Origin: Nocardia pseudobrasiliensis NBRC 108224
Lineage (GTDB): Bacteria > Actinomycetota > Actinomycetes > Mycobacteriales > Mycobacteriaceae
Assembly (NCBI RefSeq): GCF_001613105.1
Contig: NZ_BDBS01000002.1
Location: 434,001-498,000 of the forward strand
DNA length: 64,000 nucleotides
Reading direction: 5' to 3'
The notes beneath the pieces are model-generated. The model made no database searches. It was not told where the DNA came from and saw only the letters and a program-made list of their open reading frames with translations. Positions 26,872-37,337 of this stretch are shown here, one piece after another (the stretch's first letter is position 1; the number at the start of each line of letters is the position of its first letter). The position numbers were made by a program, and so were the translations under genes.

Positions 26872-27747
26872 TCAGCGTCCCGTCGGACAGTGACCGCTCG
26901 GTAGATCGCCCAGATGCTTGTTCACCAGCGTCGCCAGCTTGTTGAGGATCTGCGTGCCGTCGTCGAAACCGCCCGAGGCGGCCTGGGCCGCAAGCGCGAT
27001 AGCGACCTGTCCGCTGGGCGTTGTCACCACGCCGAATTGGCGGACCAGATAGTTGCCGTTGACATCGGGTCCCCAGCCGCCCTTGAATTCGGCGCTGTCC
27101 ACGCGGCCCAGTCCCCACTGCTGGCCCCACACCACCTTGCTCATGAGCGTGGTGACCGAATCGGCGTCGGGCAGGCACGGCAGTTTCGCGGCGAAGCGGG
27201 CCTGATCCGACAGCGACCAATCGGCCTGGCCGAAGGCCGAATAGTCCGCGCGCGCCCGGGCGGCGGGCACCGTGGTGGTCGGATCGCCACCCTCGCGCAG
27301 CACGGACTGCACGGCCTGGGCCGCGGCGTCGGGCGCGCCCAGCGATTGCCACAGACCGTCGGCGGCGGTGTTGTCGGATTCGGTGATGGCCGCCGACATC
27401 TGCCAGGTGCTGGTGTTGCCGTTGCTGCGCAGTACGGCCAGGGTCAGCGGAACCTTCATCGTCGACCAGGCGGGACCGTCGGTCCAATCGCCCATGGCCG
27501 AGACCCGATCGGCGCCGACCGCGGCGACCGCCAAGCCGACGCGTCCGCCGAGACCGGGCTGCAGATCGGCGAAATCGGCTGCGAGCGAACCGGGGAGGGC
27601 GACCACCGCGCTGCCCGCGATGGTCGACGGGCGCGAAATCGTTTCGGCCGCAGGGCCGTCGGAGGCCGAGGAACAGGCCGTGGTTCCGGCCGCCAGCGCA
27701 ATACCGCACAGGACGGCCACAGCCCGAAATCTTCGCGGTCTCTCCAC
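26872..27747 (-). CDS. Lipoprotein with beta-lactamase/PBP-like fold, copy 1
   Basis: The 291-residue lipoprotein has a lipobox ending at Cys25 (LAAGTTAC). Serine-enzyme motifs follow: Ser95-x-x-Lys98 (STMK), SDN at 124-126 and KGG at 222-224 in place of KTG. The omega-loop Glu166 motif (ExxLN) of class A beta-lactamases is not visible, so beta-lactam hydrolysis is doubtful; a penicillin-binding or peptidase-like role, or a degenerate sensor, is equally possible. GGAGG 7 bases before GTG 27747 fixes the start. It is a paralogue of the next gene upstream in the same operon. Confidence 0.85.
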   Translation of the reverse strand: MERPRRFRAVAVLCGIALAAGTTACSSASDGPAAETISRPSTIAGSAVVALPGSLAADFADLQPGLGGRVGLAVAAVGADRVSAMGDWTDGPAWSTMKVPLTLAVLRSNGNTSTWQMSAAITESDNTAADGLWQSLGAPDAAAQAVQSVLREGGDPTTTVPAARARADYSAFGQADWSLSDQARFAAKLPCLPDADSVTTLMSKVVWGQQWGLGRVDSAEFKGGWGPDVNGNYLVRQFGVVTTPSGQVAIALAAQAASGGFDDGTQILNKLATLVNKHLGDLPSGHCPTGR

Positions 27748-27875
27748 CCGCTCACCTCCACATCATTGGATGGCGGCGTTGCCGCGCCACCCACTAATCG
27801 AGGCATTCTTCGCCGTGATCGCGGCCGGGGTCAAATAACGTGACCGGAGGTGTCACATATGCGACGAGATCGCGG

Positions 27876-28787
27876 TCACCGCTTGCACTCTCCGCCGCCG
27901 AGCTCGTAAACGTGTCTGGCCAGCAGTGCGGCCATCTTGTCGAGCATGGCGGTGGCATCGTCGAAGCTGCCCGAATCCGGTTGGGCGGCAATGGCCACCG
28001 CGAGCTGTCCGGTCCAGGTCGGGATGAGGCCGAATTGGCGCACCAGATACGCGCCGGTCACATCGTCGGGTCCCCAGCCGCCCTTGAATTCGGCGCCGAC
28101 GAAGGAGCCCAAACCCCAACTCTGGCTGGAGGTTATCTCGCTCATCAGATTCACGACCCGGACCGCGTGCGGCAGACAGGGCAGGCGAGCGGCGAAGCGG
28201 ACCTGATTGAGCAGTGTCCACACCGTCGCGCCGAAGGCCAGTGGATCGTTCACCGACTCCCGCGCCTCCGGATTGTGCCGGTCGGCGACATCGGTGGTGG
28301 CGTCACCGGCCTCGCGCAGCACCGCCTCGACGGCCTCGGCGGCCTGATCGCCGCTGCCGAGCGCCTCCCACAGCGCCTGTGCCGCATCGTTGTCCGAGGC
28401 GGTGATCGCGGCCGAGGCGGTATCGGACAATCCGACCGGATCGCGGCGCAGCGCGGCCAGGGCCAGCGGCACCTTGATGGTCGACCAGGCGATGCCGGAG
28501 CTCCAATTGCCCAGGGTGAGCGCGTGTTCGCTGCCGACGGGCATTACCGCCAGGCCCACGCTGCCGGGCAGTTCCTTTTGCAGCTGGGCGAAATCGGCGG
28601 CCAGCGCGCTGCCGCCGGACAGTGCGCCCGCGGCGGGTTTGAGGGTGGTCGCCGGGGCCGGAATCGCCGCGACCTCCGGGGTGGGCACCCCGGCGTGTGC
28701 GGTGCATCCGGCGGCGGCCAACGCCGCGACCACCAGCAACGACCGTCGAAAACCTTTGCGGCGGACCGTCTTCACCTCAATAGACAT
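27876..28787 (-). CDS. Lipoprotein with beta-lactamase/PBP-like fold, copy 2
   Basis: The 303-residue paralogue of copy 1 has a lipobox ending at Cys28 (LAAAGC), Ser102-x-x-Lys105 (STIK), SDN at 131-133 and KGG at 235-237, and again no ExxLN motif. It is exported and lipid-anchored, so both copies would meet the cell-wall layer. ATG 28787 overlaps the end of the Ser/Thr kinase gene by 11 bases; GTG 28775 is an alternative start just past that stop. The overlap suggests co-translation with the kinase. Confidence 0.84.
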   Translation of the reverse strand: MSIEVKTVRRKGFRRSLLVVAALAAAGCTAHAGVPTPEVAAIPAPATTLKPAAGALSGGSALAADFAQLQKELPGSVGLAVMPVGSEHALTLGNWSSGIAWSTIKVPLALAALRRDPVGLSDTASAAITASDNDAAQALWEALGSGDQAAEAVEAVLREAGDATTDVADRHNPEARESVNDPLAFGATVWTLLNQVRFAARLPCLPHAVRVVNLMSEITSSQSWGLGSFVGAEFKGGWGPDDVTGAYLVRQFGLIPTWTGQLAVAIAAQPDSGSFDDATAMLDKMAALLARHVYELGGGECKR

Positions 28788-31110
28788 ACACCACCGCGTT
28801 CTCGCCGCCCGTACAGGTGACGAGCTGACCCGAGGTCGTGCAGGTCATCGTGTACGAGCGGCCTGTGACCGGGCTGACGGCCACCACCGAGGTGGAGCCG
28901 CTGGCTCCGGCGGACTGGGAGTTGGACGCCTGCGGATCCGCGGCCTTGGCGTAGGCCTTGCGGACCTCCTCGGCGAATTGGCAACTGGTGACCGAGGATC
29001 CGGTGGCCGTCTTGCCGAACCGCGCCGTGCCCGCGGACGTCGACGGGCAGGTGGTCGCGCCCACCGGCGGTGTCGCGGCCCCACTGGTGGCGCCGGATGT
29101 GGTCGGGCTCGCGGCCGTGGTGGGCGCGGCGGTCGTACGCGTCTGCGGCGCTTGCGAGGCGGGCTGACCGGTCGCGACCGCGGCGCGATTGTCGTCCGGC
29201 TTGTTCACCACATGCCAGCCGACCGCTGCGGCGATGGCGGCCAGCACCACGCCGCACACGCCCAGCCCGATCGGAACGGCGATGGACCGCTTGCGTTCCC
29301 GTCGATCCTGCTGGGCGTAGCCCTCCTGGTCGTATTCGGCGTCGTCGTAGTCCTCGTCGTAGGCGTACTCGCCGCGCGGCTGGAACTCGTGGCTGGGCGG
29401 TAATTCCCACGGCGCCGGCGGGCGGGCCTGGGCCTGCGGCGGCAGCGGCGTGAACTGGAATTCCTCGGGCCGCACCAGCGTCGGATCGGCCGGATGGATC
29501 ACCGGCAGATCACCGGTGGGGTCGTGCTCGGAATCCGGATCCGACGGCGGGATGATCCGCAGCGTGCCGGTGGTCTCGTAGCCGCGCGTGATCGACTCCA
29601 CCGGATCGCCCTGCGCCCCCGGCTGTTCCGCGTCGGGCAGACCCTCGCGTGAGAGGAAGGTCGTCGCGGAATCCGCGGTCGAGGGCTGTCCGGTACCCGC
29701 GCCGGTGCGCATGACCATGGTCGGCGAACCGGCGGCGGCCGGGGGTTCGCGCCGCTGAGCGATCGTCGGTTCCTCGGAGTCCTCGCCGACCGGATAGCCC
29801 TGCGCGGCCGGGGCCTGGGTGGGATAGACGCGGGTGGGATCGGAGGGAGCCACCGGACCGCGCGGCCGCATCTGCGCCGGAATCGTGGGGCCCTCGGGTC
29901 CGAAGGGCTGGAAGGTGTTCGGATCGTCTGAACGACGGGTCGGCGCGGGAGCGGTCGTCGATTCATCGGGCCGATAGGCCGGTGTGGGACCGGTCGTTTC
30001 ATCGGGCTCATAACCCTGTGGGGACCGCTGGGTTGGTGCCGCCGAGGCGGGAGCGCTCGCTTCGTCGGGCCGTCCGCTCGGTGCGGGACCGGTCGGCAGG
30101 AACGTCGTGGCGGTCGGGTCCGCGGGTCGCGCCGGGGGCGGGCCGAGAAGTGACCGGACCGGACGGGCCGCGGGGTTCGCGCCCGGGATGGGGGAGTCGG
30201 CGGTGAGGGGCTCGCCGAACAGGAACAGTTTGTCAACCGCTGGTTGTGAATCCGCCGCGGCGGGTTCGGGTTCGGCGCTCAGGCCCAGGGCCGCGCGGGC
30301 CGCGCCCGCGAACTCCCCGGCTGTGGCGAATCGGTCGGCGGGCGATTTGGCCATGGCGTGGGCGATGACCGCGTCGAGAGCCGCGGGTACGTCCGGACGC
30401 TCGAGGCTCGGACGCGGCGGCGGTTCGGACAGATGCGAGCGGATCAGCACGCTCACGCTCTGCACCGGGAACGGCGTTGCGCCGGTGAGGCATTCGTGCA
30501 GGACGCAGGCCAGCGAGTAGATATCGGCCTGCCCGGTGACCGGCCCGGCGTCGAACCGCTCGGGGGCCATATAGGTATAGGAGCCGACGGCCGTGCCCGC
30601 CAGGGTGATTCCGGTGTCGCCGTCGCTGCGGGCGATGCCGAAGTCGGCCAGATAGGCGAAATCCTCCTCGGTGACGAGCACATTCGCGGGCTTCACATCC
30701 CGATGTACCAGCCCCGCCGCATGCGCGGCGTCCAGCGCCGAGGCCACCTGCGCGAGGATCGATACGGCACGATCGGGGGCCATCGGCCCCTCCTCGCGCA
30801 GCAGCGTGCGCAGATTCCGCCCGCGCACCAGCTGCATATCGATATAGAGCACCCCGTCGATCTCACCCGAATCGTGGATCGAGACGATATGCCGATCGCT
30901 CAGCCCGGCCACCGCGTGCGATTCCCGGCGGAACCGCTCCTGATAGCCCGGATCGTGGGCGAGCTGCTCGGACAGCAACTTCAGAGCGACGAGCCGGCCG
31001 CGACCGGTGTCGTAGGCCTCGTAGACCTCGCCCATCCCGCCCCTGCCGAGCAAAGAGCGCAGCTCGTACGGGCCGAATCTACTCCCGGCCCGGGACCGCG
31101 GTGCGTCCAC
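28777..31110 (-). CDS. Large membrane Ser/Thr protein kinase with Cys-rich ectodomain
   Basis: The 777-residue kinase has the glycine loop GRGGMGEVY, Lys44, HRDVKPAN (136-143), DFG (156-158) and a GTAVGSYTYMAPE activation loop. A long, disordered linker rich in Pro, Asp and Thr (about 270-600) follows, then one membrane helix (about 612-635) and a roughly 140-residue ectodomain. The ectodomain begins with Thr/Ala-rich sequence and ends in a small domain with four cysteines. No PASTA repeats are present. GGAGG 8 bases before GTG 31110 decides the start over GTG 31125. Two lipoproteins are co-transcribed and may be targets or partners. Confidence 0.92.
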   Translation of the reverse strand: MDAPRSRAGSRFGPYELRSLLGRGGMGEVYEAYDTGRGRLVALKLLSEQLAHDPGYQERFRRESHAVAGLSDRHIVSIHDSGEIDGVLYIDMQLVRGRNLRTLLREEGPMAPDRAVSILAQVASALDAAHAAGLVHRDVKPANVLVTEEDFAYLADFGIARSDGDTGITLAGTAVGSYTYMAPERFDAGPVTGQADIYSLACVLHECLTGATPFPVQSVSVLIRSHLSEPPPRPSLERPDVPAALDAVIAHAMAKSPADRFATAGEFAGAARAALGLSAEPEPAAADSQPAVDKLFLFGEPLTADSPIPGANPAARPVRSLLGPPPARPADPTATTFLPTGPAPSGRPDEASAPASAAPTQRSPQGYEPDETTGPTPAYRPDESTTAPAPTRRSDDPNTFQPFGPEGPTIPAQMRPRGPVAPSDPTRVYPTQAPAAQGYPVGEDSEEPTIAQRREPPAAAGSPTMVMRTGAGTGQPSTADSATTFLSREGLPDAEQPGAQGDPVESITRGYETTGTLRIIPPSDPDSEHDPTGDLPVIHPADPTLVRPEEFQFTPLPPQAQARPPAPWELPPSHEFQPRGEYAYDEDYDDAEYDQEGYAQQDRRERKRSIAVPIGLGVCGVVLAAIAAAVGWHVVNKPDDNRAAVATGQPASQAPQTRTTAAPTTAASPTTSGATSGAATPPVGATTCPSTSAGTARFGKTATGSSVTSCQFAEEVRKAYAKAADPQASNSQSAGASGSTSVVAVSPVTGRSYTMTCTTSGQLVTCTGGENAVVYVY

Positions 31111-31182
31111 CGGTGAAACCTCCACATCCCTGGGCAGGGTGCGAAACCCGTGCCCGGTGTAACACCGGGGTTGCCTGCCCCT

Positions 31183-31881
31183 CTACAGTGCCGATTCTCC
31201 GGGTGCGACCACGCCGTGGTCAAACGCGAAGACGATCGCGGCCGCCCGATCGCGCAGTCCGAGCTTGCCGAATATGTGTCCTACGTGGCTCTTTACGGTC
31301 CCCTCGGAAATTCCGAGCTGTGCGGCGATTTCCGAGTTGACACGCCCGCGACCGATCAGCTTCAGCACCTCGAACTCCCGCGCGGTGAGCTCGTCCAGCC
31401 GTGATCGGGCTTGGGCCGGCGCCGGTAGAACCGACCGGTAGGCAGACAGCACTCGTCCGGTTACCGAAGGGTCCAACCACGAGCCGCCGGTGGCGACCGT
31501 GCGGACCGCGCGGATCAAATCCTCGGCGGGAGAGTCCTTCAGAATGAATCCGGCCGAGCCCGCGCGCAGCGCGCCCGACAGCAGTTGATCGTCGTCGAAG
31601 GTGGTGAGCACCAGCACCGGCGGCGAGTCCGGGCGAGCGCGCAGCATCCGGGTGGCGTCGATACCGCCGACTCGTTTCATCCGCAGATCCATCAGGACCA
31701 CATCGGGTCGCTGCGCGGCGACCGCCGCGGGCACCTCGTCACCGTCGGCGCATTCGGTGACCACGAATCCATCGCGCCGCCGCAGGATCCGGCGCAATCC
31801 GCCGCGCACCAGTTCCTGATCGTCGACGACGAGGACGGCGACGGTGTCCTCCTCGATGGCCGGGGTGGTCGGCGAACTCAC
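31183..31881 (-). CDS. NarL/LuxR-type response regulator of the second two-component system
   Basis: The 232-residue regulator has Asp65 in VVLMDLRMKRVGG and a LuxR HTH (LTAREFEVLKLIGRGRVNSEIAAQLGISEGTVKSHVGHIF). The proline that usually follows the phospho-site at +4 is Lys here. Its GTG start overlaps the kinase stop as GTGA, so the pair is translationally coupled. The likely target is the palindrome at 33300-33317 in front of the divergent ABC exporter operon. Confidence 0.93.
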   Translation of the reverse strand: MSSPTTPAIEEDTVAVLVVDDQELVRGGLRRILRRRDGFVVTECADGDEVPAAVAAQRPDVVLMDLRMKRVGGIDATRMLRARPDSPPVLVLTTFDDDQLLSGALRAGSAGFILKDSPAEDLIRAVRTVATGGSWLDPSVTGRVLSAYRSVLPAPAQARSRLDELTAREFEVLKLIGRGRVNSEIAAQLGISEGTVKSHVGHIFGKLGLRDRAAAIVFAFDHGVVAPGESAL

Positions 31882-33242
31882 ATGCCCTCCTGAATCTTCC
31901 GGGTCAGAGACGTCACGGCCCCGCGCACCATGCGGATGTAGTCCTCGGTCACGGTCGTCGGGCATACCGGCTCCGTTTTCGCGCTGTCGGTCGGTATGCG
32001 CGCACGCACCTGCCAGCATCCGCTGTCCGGTCCGGCGGTGAGGGTGCCGCCGAGCAGCCCGATCCGTTGCCGCATTCCGGAAATGCCCATACCGCGCCCC
32101 CGCTTGGTCTGTACGCCCTGCGGCAGCGTATTGCGCACCGACACCGCGATCTCGTCCTCGGCCACCGCGATCGCGAGATCGACTCGCGCGCCGGGGGCGT
32201 GCTTGGCCACATTGGCCAGCGACTCCTGGCTGACACGAAACAGCGCCAGTCCGGTTGTCGCCGTCACGGTCTCGGAATCGCCGGTCAGCGCGTAGTCCAC
32301 CGACAGTCCGGCGCGCACGAAATCCGCCACCAGCGCTTCGATATCGTCGAGGCTCGGTTCCGGTGTCTGGCTCGACGGCCGCTGATCCAGCAGCCCGACC
32401 GTATGCCTGATATCGGCCATCGCCTGGCGGCCCAGTCGTTCGGCGTCGACGAGGGCATCGACCGCCTCGTCGACATCGCGGTCGGTTTCGAGGGCATGGC
32501 GGGCCGCGGTGAGATGCAACAGGGTGATGCTCAGCGAATGCGCGATCACGTCGTGCACCTCGCGCGCGATGCGGCGGCGTTCGTCGTCGGCGGCCTGCAC
32601 GGCCAGAATCTCCTGGTTGGCCCGCTCCTGCCCCAGATACATCCGCTGGTACTGCATCATGAGGCCGACCAAGGCGCCGAGAATGATGCCGACGATGTAG
32701 TTGGGCAGCGAGTCCAGCCCCGGGCCCACGAAGTGGAACAGCAGCAACTCGCCGATGGACGCACCGGTGAACGGCAGGCTGATTCGCTTCGGCGCGATGG
32801 CCGCCACCTCGCCCGCCACCACGACCAAGACGAACGGCGACACATCCAGCGGCACCGGCTGGAGCAGGAACATGCCCTGGGCGATCAATCCGACCACGCA
32901 CAGCGCCACCGGCCGGGGCGAGACCCCGAACAGGGTGAGTATCGGAAAGGCGAACGTCACCACGAGCAGGGCGATCAGCGGAACGCTGCTGGGGATGTAA
33001 TCCCAGCGCTGCAACACCGCGGCCATGGCCGCGATCCACAGCGCGAGATCCGCGACCATGATCACCGAGGGCGGATAGTCGAACGGCAGTTCCTCGAGGT
33101 GCCGCAGGAAGGTGCCGCGCGGATCGCGCCAGAAGTCGACCGCGCGCTGGCGGGCGAACCGCCACCCGGCGACGACCTTCCAGGCGGCCCCCAGCAGCAG
33201 CCCGGCACAGGCCACGTAGACGACCGCCCTGAGCACCTCCAT
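31878..33242 (-). CDS. NarL-type sensor histidine kinase of the second two-component system
   Basis: The 454-residue kinase has about six N-terminal membrane helices (up to about residue 200), HisKA_3 with His230 in AREVHDVIAHS, and an HATPase domain with the G box RGRGMGISGMRQR. It has about 40 residues beyond the usual end (SAKTEPVCPTTVTEDYIRMV...), an unusual tail. Little extracellular sequence is available, so it probably senses membrane state or an ABC-exporter partner. It is divergent from a MacB/FtsX-type exporter, a common pairing for antimicrobial-peptide or envelope stress. Confidence 0.92.
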   Translation of the reverse strand: MEVLRAVVYVACAGLLLGAAWKVVAGWRFARQRAVDFWRDPRGTFLRHLEELPFDYPPSVIMVADLALWIAAMAAVLQRWDYIPSSVPLIALLVVTFAFPILTLFGVSPRPVALCVVGLIAQGMFLLQPVPLDVSPFVLVVVAGEVAAIAPKRISLPFTGASIGELLLFHFVGPGLDSLPNYIVGIILGALVGLMMQYQRMYLGQERANQEILAVQAADDERRRIAREVHDVIAHSLSITLLHLTAARHALETDRDVDEAVDALVDAERLGRQAMADIRHTVGLLDQRPSSQTPEPSLDDIEALVADFVRAGLSVDYALTGDSETVTATTGLALFRVSQESLANVAKHAPGARVDLAIAVAEDEIAVSVRNTLPQGVQTKRGRGMGISGMRQRIGLLGGTLTAGPDSGCWQVRARIPTDSAKTEPVCPTTVTEDYIRMVRGAVTSLTRKIQEGM

Positions 33243-33299
33243 GGAGCAAGGCTAACCACTCGATTCGGGCAGGTACATCGTCCCGCGAGCGGGGCGGCC

Positions 33300-33317
33300 C
33301 TCCTACCCCGGTAGGAG
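33300..33317. promoter_or_regulatory. Palindromic operator candidate for the second two-component system
   Basis: CTCCTACC and GGTAGGAG form a perfect 8-bp inverted repeat around CC, between the divergent kinase gene (start 33242) and the ABC-exporter operon (first start 33425). TACCxxGGTA-centred dyads are typical of LuxR/NarL regulators, and the position suits control of both operons by the adjacent regulator. Confidence 0.6.
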
Positions 33318-33424
33318 GGCAAGTCGCGTCCCCGGCACGACGTCAGCGGCCGATTCCGGCCGTAGCGTCTGTGGCACAGTGCCCGGGACCGAAAGCCGGG
33401 CACCCGAATGGAGGAGGTGGTCCG

Positions 33425-33745
33425 ATGTCGTGGCGCAATCAGCACGCTCGTACCGAAATCCTGCACGAGGTACTCGCCCGGGCGGCCGTCGATCCGACCA
33501 ATCCCGCGCTGCTGCACGACCTTCCGGACAGCGATCTGCTGTTCGGCGGGCCCGAGGGCATCCTGGCCGCCCTGCGGTACCAGTGGGACAACCATCTGAA
33601 CGCCAAACTCGATCAGGCATTGCTCGAGGGCCGGTCGGCACGGGAGGCGTATCTGGAGTTGGCCGCCGAACAGCCGGTGCTGCGCGCGGTGCTCGACGCC
33701 CAGGATGTGGGCCGCTGGCAGGACTGCCGCGTGCTGACCCACTGA
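33425..33745 (+). CDS. Small protein of unknown function in front of an ABC exporter
   Basis: The 106-residue soluble protein is predicted mostly helical (TEILHEVLARAAVD, GILAALRYQWDNHLNAKLDQALLEG, YLELAAEQPVLRAVLDAQ). No signal peptide or membrane segment is visible. GGAGGAGG just upstream of ATG 33425 is a strong ribosome site. It is the first gene of an operon with the ABC ATPase (30-bp gap) and permease, so it may regulate or assist the exporter. The family is not recognised. Confidence 0.75.
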   Translation: MSWRNQHARTEILHEVLARAAVDPTNPALLHDLPDSDLLFGGPEGILAALRYQWDNHLNAKLDQALLEGRSAREAYLELAAEQPVLRAVLDAQDVGRWQDCRVLTH

Positions 33746-33775
33746 TCATTCGACTACGAAAGGGCGGGGAACGCC

Positions 33776-34488
<713 letters not shown>

Positions 34489-34492
<4 letters not shown>

Positions 34493-36975
34493 TCGCCGCC
34501 TGGGATCGGTTGCGGCTGTTCAATGTCGGCGAACTGCTGGCCCACCGCGGCCGCACGCTGCTGTCACTCGTCGTGATGGGCGTCTCGGCCGGACTGCTGG
34601 TGGCGACGCTGAGCATTTCCGAGTCGATCACCGGGTCGGTGGACCGGTTGACCCACAGCCTCGGCGGTAAGGCGGCGCTCGAGGTCACCGGCGTCACCGA
34701 CGCGGGCTTCGATCAGCAACTGCTGCAGCGGGTTCGGGACGTGCCCGGCGTATCGGCCGCGGTGCCCATGCTGCGGGTGCGCATCGGCGCAGACGACGAC
34801 CGCGCGCTGCTGGTCGGCGCCGATGCCAGCGTGTCCGCGCTCGGCGGCGAACTGGACGGGCCGCTGCGCGAACAGGCCACCCGCCTACTGACGGTGCCGC
34901 ACGGCGTACTGGTGGGCGCGGCGATGGGCCATCGCGAGGGTGACCGGTTCCGGATCGGCGACACCATCGTGACCGTGGCCGGTGTCCTCGATGGTGCGGC
35001 CTCGGACAAACTCGATCGGGGCCATATCGTCATCGCGCCGCTGCCGGTGGCCCAGCAACTGGTCGGGCGGACCGGTCAGCTCGACACCATCGAGATCGTG
35101 CCGACCGCGAATGCCGATGTGGCGCGGCTGCGTTCGGATCTCACCGCCGCGGTGGACGGGCGGGCCGTGGTCGCCGATCCGAGCCTGCGCACCGCCCAGG
35201 CCGGTGGCGCGGTGGTGCTCGTGCGGTACTCGACCATCATGGCCTCGGCGGCGGCGCTGATCGTTTCGGGCTTTCTCATCTACAACGCGATGAGTATGGC
35301 GGTGGCGCAACGGCGTCCGGTGCTGTCACTGCTGCGCGCGATCGGCGGGCGGCGACGGTCCATGGTGCGCGATCTGCTGGCGGAGGCGGCGCTGCTGGGT
35401 CTGCTCGGCGGTCTGGTCGGGGCTGTGATCGGAATGTTGTTGGGGCGCAACGCCATTTCCGCGCTGCCGTCGGCGATAGTGCAGTCGGTGGACGCGCGGC
35501 CGGAGTACATCGTCCCGGCCTATGCCGTACCGGCCGCGGTGGCGGCGTGTATCGCGGCCAGTGTGCTGGCGGCGGCGATCGCGGCGCGGCAGGTCTACAA
35601 GGTCGCGCCCATCGAGGCGCTCGCGCCGATCGGGGTGTCGCGTTCGGATACGGCGAGCCCGCTGCTGCGTTGGGGGTCGGTCGTACTGGGTGTGGCGCTG
35701 GTCGGCGGATCGATCGTCTTGGCGCGCGCCGATGTCGGACGCTATTCCATTGCGTCCATTTCGATTTCGATCGCCGGTGCGGTCTGCCTGTGCTTCGCGC
35801 TCACCACCCCGATCGTGCGGAGCGTGGCGGCGGTGGCGCGGGTGTTCGGCGCACCGGGGGCGCTGGGGGCCACCACGGTCGAACGCGCGCCGCGTCGGGT
35901 GTGGGCAACGGCCATGACCGTGATGATCGGCATCACCGCAGTCGTCGCGATGGGCAGCGCCTCGAAGAATCTGGCCGATTCCGCCGGGGCCAGCTTCGAC
36001 AGTCTCAGTCGCTCCGATGTATTCATCAGTCCCACCTCATGGGCGGAATTTCCGACCGGGCCCATCCTGCCCACGGATCTGCGCGACAAGGTCGCCGCGA
36101 TACCGGGCGTCGCGCGGGTGGGCAGCGCGCAGATGGCCTTCGCGACCCTCGGTGGCGGCCGGGTGATGCTGCAGGGCTATCCGGATGACGACGAGTCCTA
36201 TCCCGTGGCGCTGGATCGGTCGGTGCGCGATCGGCTGGTGCGCGGTGAGGGCGTGGTGATCTCCCGCGATGTCGCCCGCGCCCAGAATGTGCGGGTGGGC
36301 TCGACACTGAGCCTGCCCACCCCGACCGGGGTCAAGAAAACCGAAGTGCTGCAGGTGATTCCGTACTTCTCGGCGATCGCCGGGGTGGTGGTGCTGAATC
36401 TGGACGTCATGCGGCAGTGGTATCAGCGTCCGGGCGAGACCATCCTCGCCGTCGATCTCGCCCCCGGTGTCGATCGGACCGCCGTGACCGCCGCGATCCG
36501 CGCGGCCGTTCCACCCGAGATTCATGTGGACCTCGGTCGCGATGCCGTGGCCGCGATCTCCGGAGGCGTGAAACAGGGCACGGCGCTCAGCGGCCAGATT
36601 CTGTGGATCGTGGTGCTGGTGTCGACCGTGGCCCTGCTCAACACCTTGATGCTGTCGGTCCTGGAGCGCCGCCGCGAACTCGGCGTACTGCGCGCGATGG
36701 GCACCAGCAGACGGTTCCTGCTGCGCGCGGTGCTGGCCGAGGCCGCCGGAATCGGCGTCGTCGGCGCGGCCCTGGGCCTGGGCATCGGCGCGGCCGTCCA
36801 CTATCTGGCGACCCTCGCCCTCGGCAACGCCACCAGCATCGACGTCACCTATCAGGCGGGCCCGATGCTGCTCGTCTATGCCGTCGCCGCATTGATCCTG
36901 GCGATGCTCGGCTCGATCCCCCCGGCCCTGCGGGCTGCGCGAATGCCGATCGTGGAGGCCATTGCCGCCGATTGA
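34489..36975 (+). CDS. ABC transporter permease, FtsX/MacB fold (duplicated)
   Basis: The 828-residue permease has two FtsX-type units: membrane helix 1 near residues 25-45, a MacB periplasmic-type domain, helices at about 250-350, a second unit with a helix near 475-495 and another extracytoplasmic domain, then helices at about 705-810. This long duplicated form is typical of Gram-positive exporters that respond to antimicrobial peptides or export lipids and peptides. It is translationally coupled to its ATPase (ATGA overlap). The substrate is not predictable from sequence. Confidence 0.92.
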
Positions 36976-37045
36976 CGCTGTGAACATGCTGTGTGCACCG
37001 GCACCGCCACTGGCCCCCGGGACACCCGCTGACTACTGTTGCCGC

Positions 37046-37288
37046 ATGGCCGACTTCGCGATTCGTGATCTGCCCGTGGATGTAGTCGACACCATGCGCA
37101 AGCGAGCTCGGGCGGCCGAGCTGTCGCTCGACGACTACCTACGCCAGGAACTGATCACCTCCGCCTACCGAAACTCCTACCTGGACACCATCCTGGCCTT
37201 CCAGGAGGCCCAGGAGCGCAATCCCGAACTGCGGGTCGACAAGAAGGCGATCCAGGCCGCCGCCGCCTTCGCCCGCGGGGAGCAGTAG
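37046..37288 (+). CDS. Ribbon-helix-helix antitoxin-like protein (FitA type)
   Basis: The 80-residue protein starts with the RHH pattern [34 protein letters not shown], as in FitA/VapB antitoxins. The rest ([25 protein letters not shown]) would be the toxin-binding tail. No PIN-domain or other toxin gene follows; gatB starts 50 bp downstream. It is either an orphan antitoxin or a stand-alone DNA-binding protein. Confidence 0.75.
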   Translation: MADFAIRDLPVDVVDTMRKRARAAELSLDDYLRQELITSAYRNSYLDTILAFQEAQERNPELRVDKKAIQAAAAFARGEQ

Positions 37289-37337
37289 TCCGGGACCGTC
37301 CGCGAGGGCGTCGGGGGCGGCTCATAAACTACAGGCT

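Noticed and set aside
26872..28787. Two true class A beta-lactamases
   Set aside because: The omega-loop ExxLN glutamate is not visible and KTG is KGG in both, so annotation as lactamases would overstate the evidence.
31183..33249. Single continuous frame spanning response regulator and histidine kinase (possible fusion)
   Set aside because: The upstream part is the wrong frame of the kinase; the real genes overlap by GTGA in different frames with separate complete domains.
37046..37288. Complete toxin-antitoxin pair
   Set aside because: Only the ribbon-helix-helix partner is present; the next frame is gatB and no PIN or other toxin gene lies on either side.
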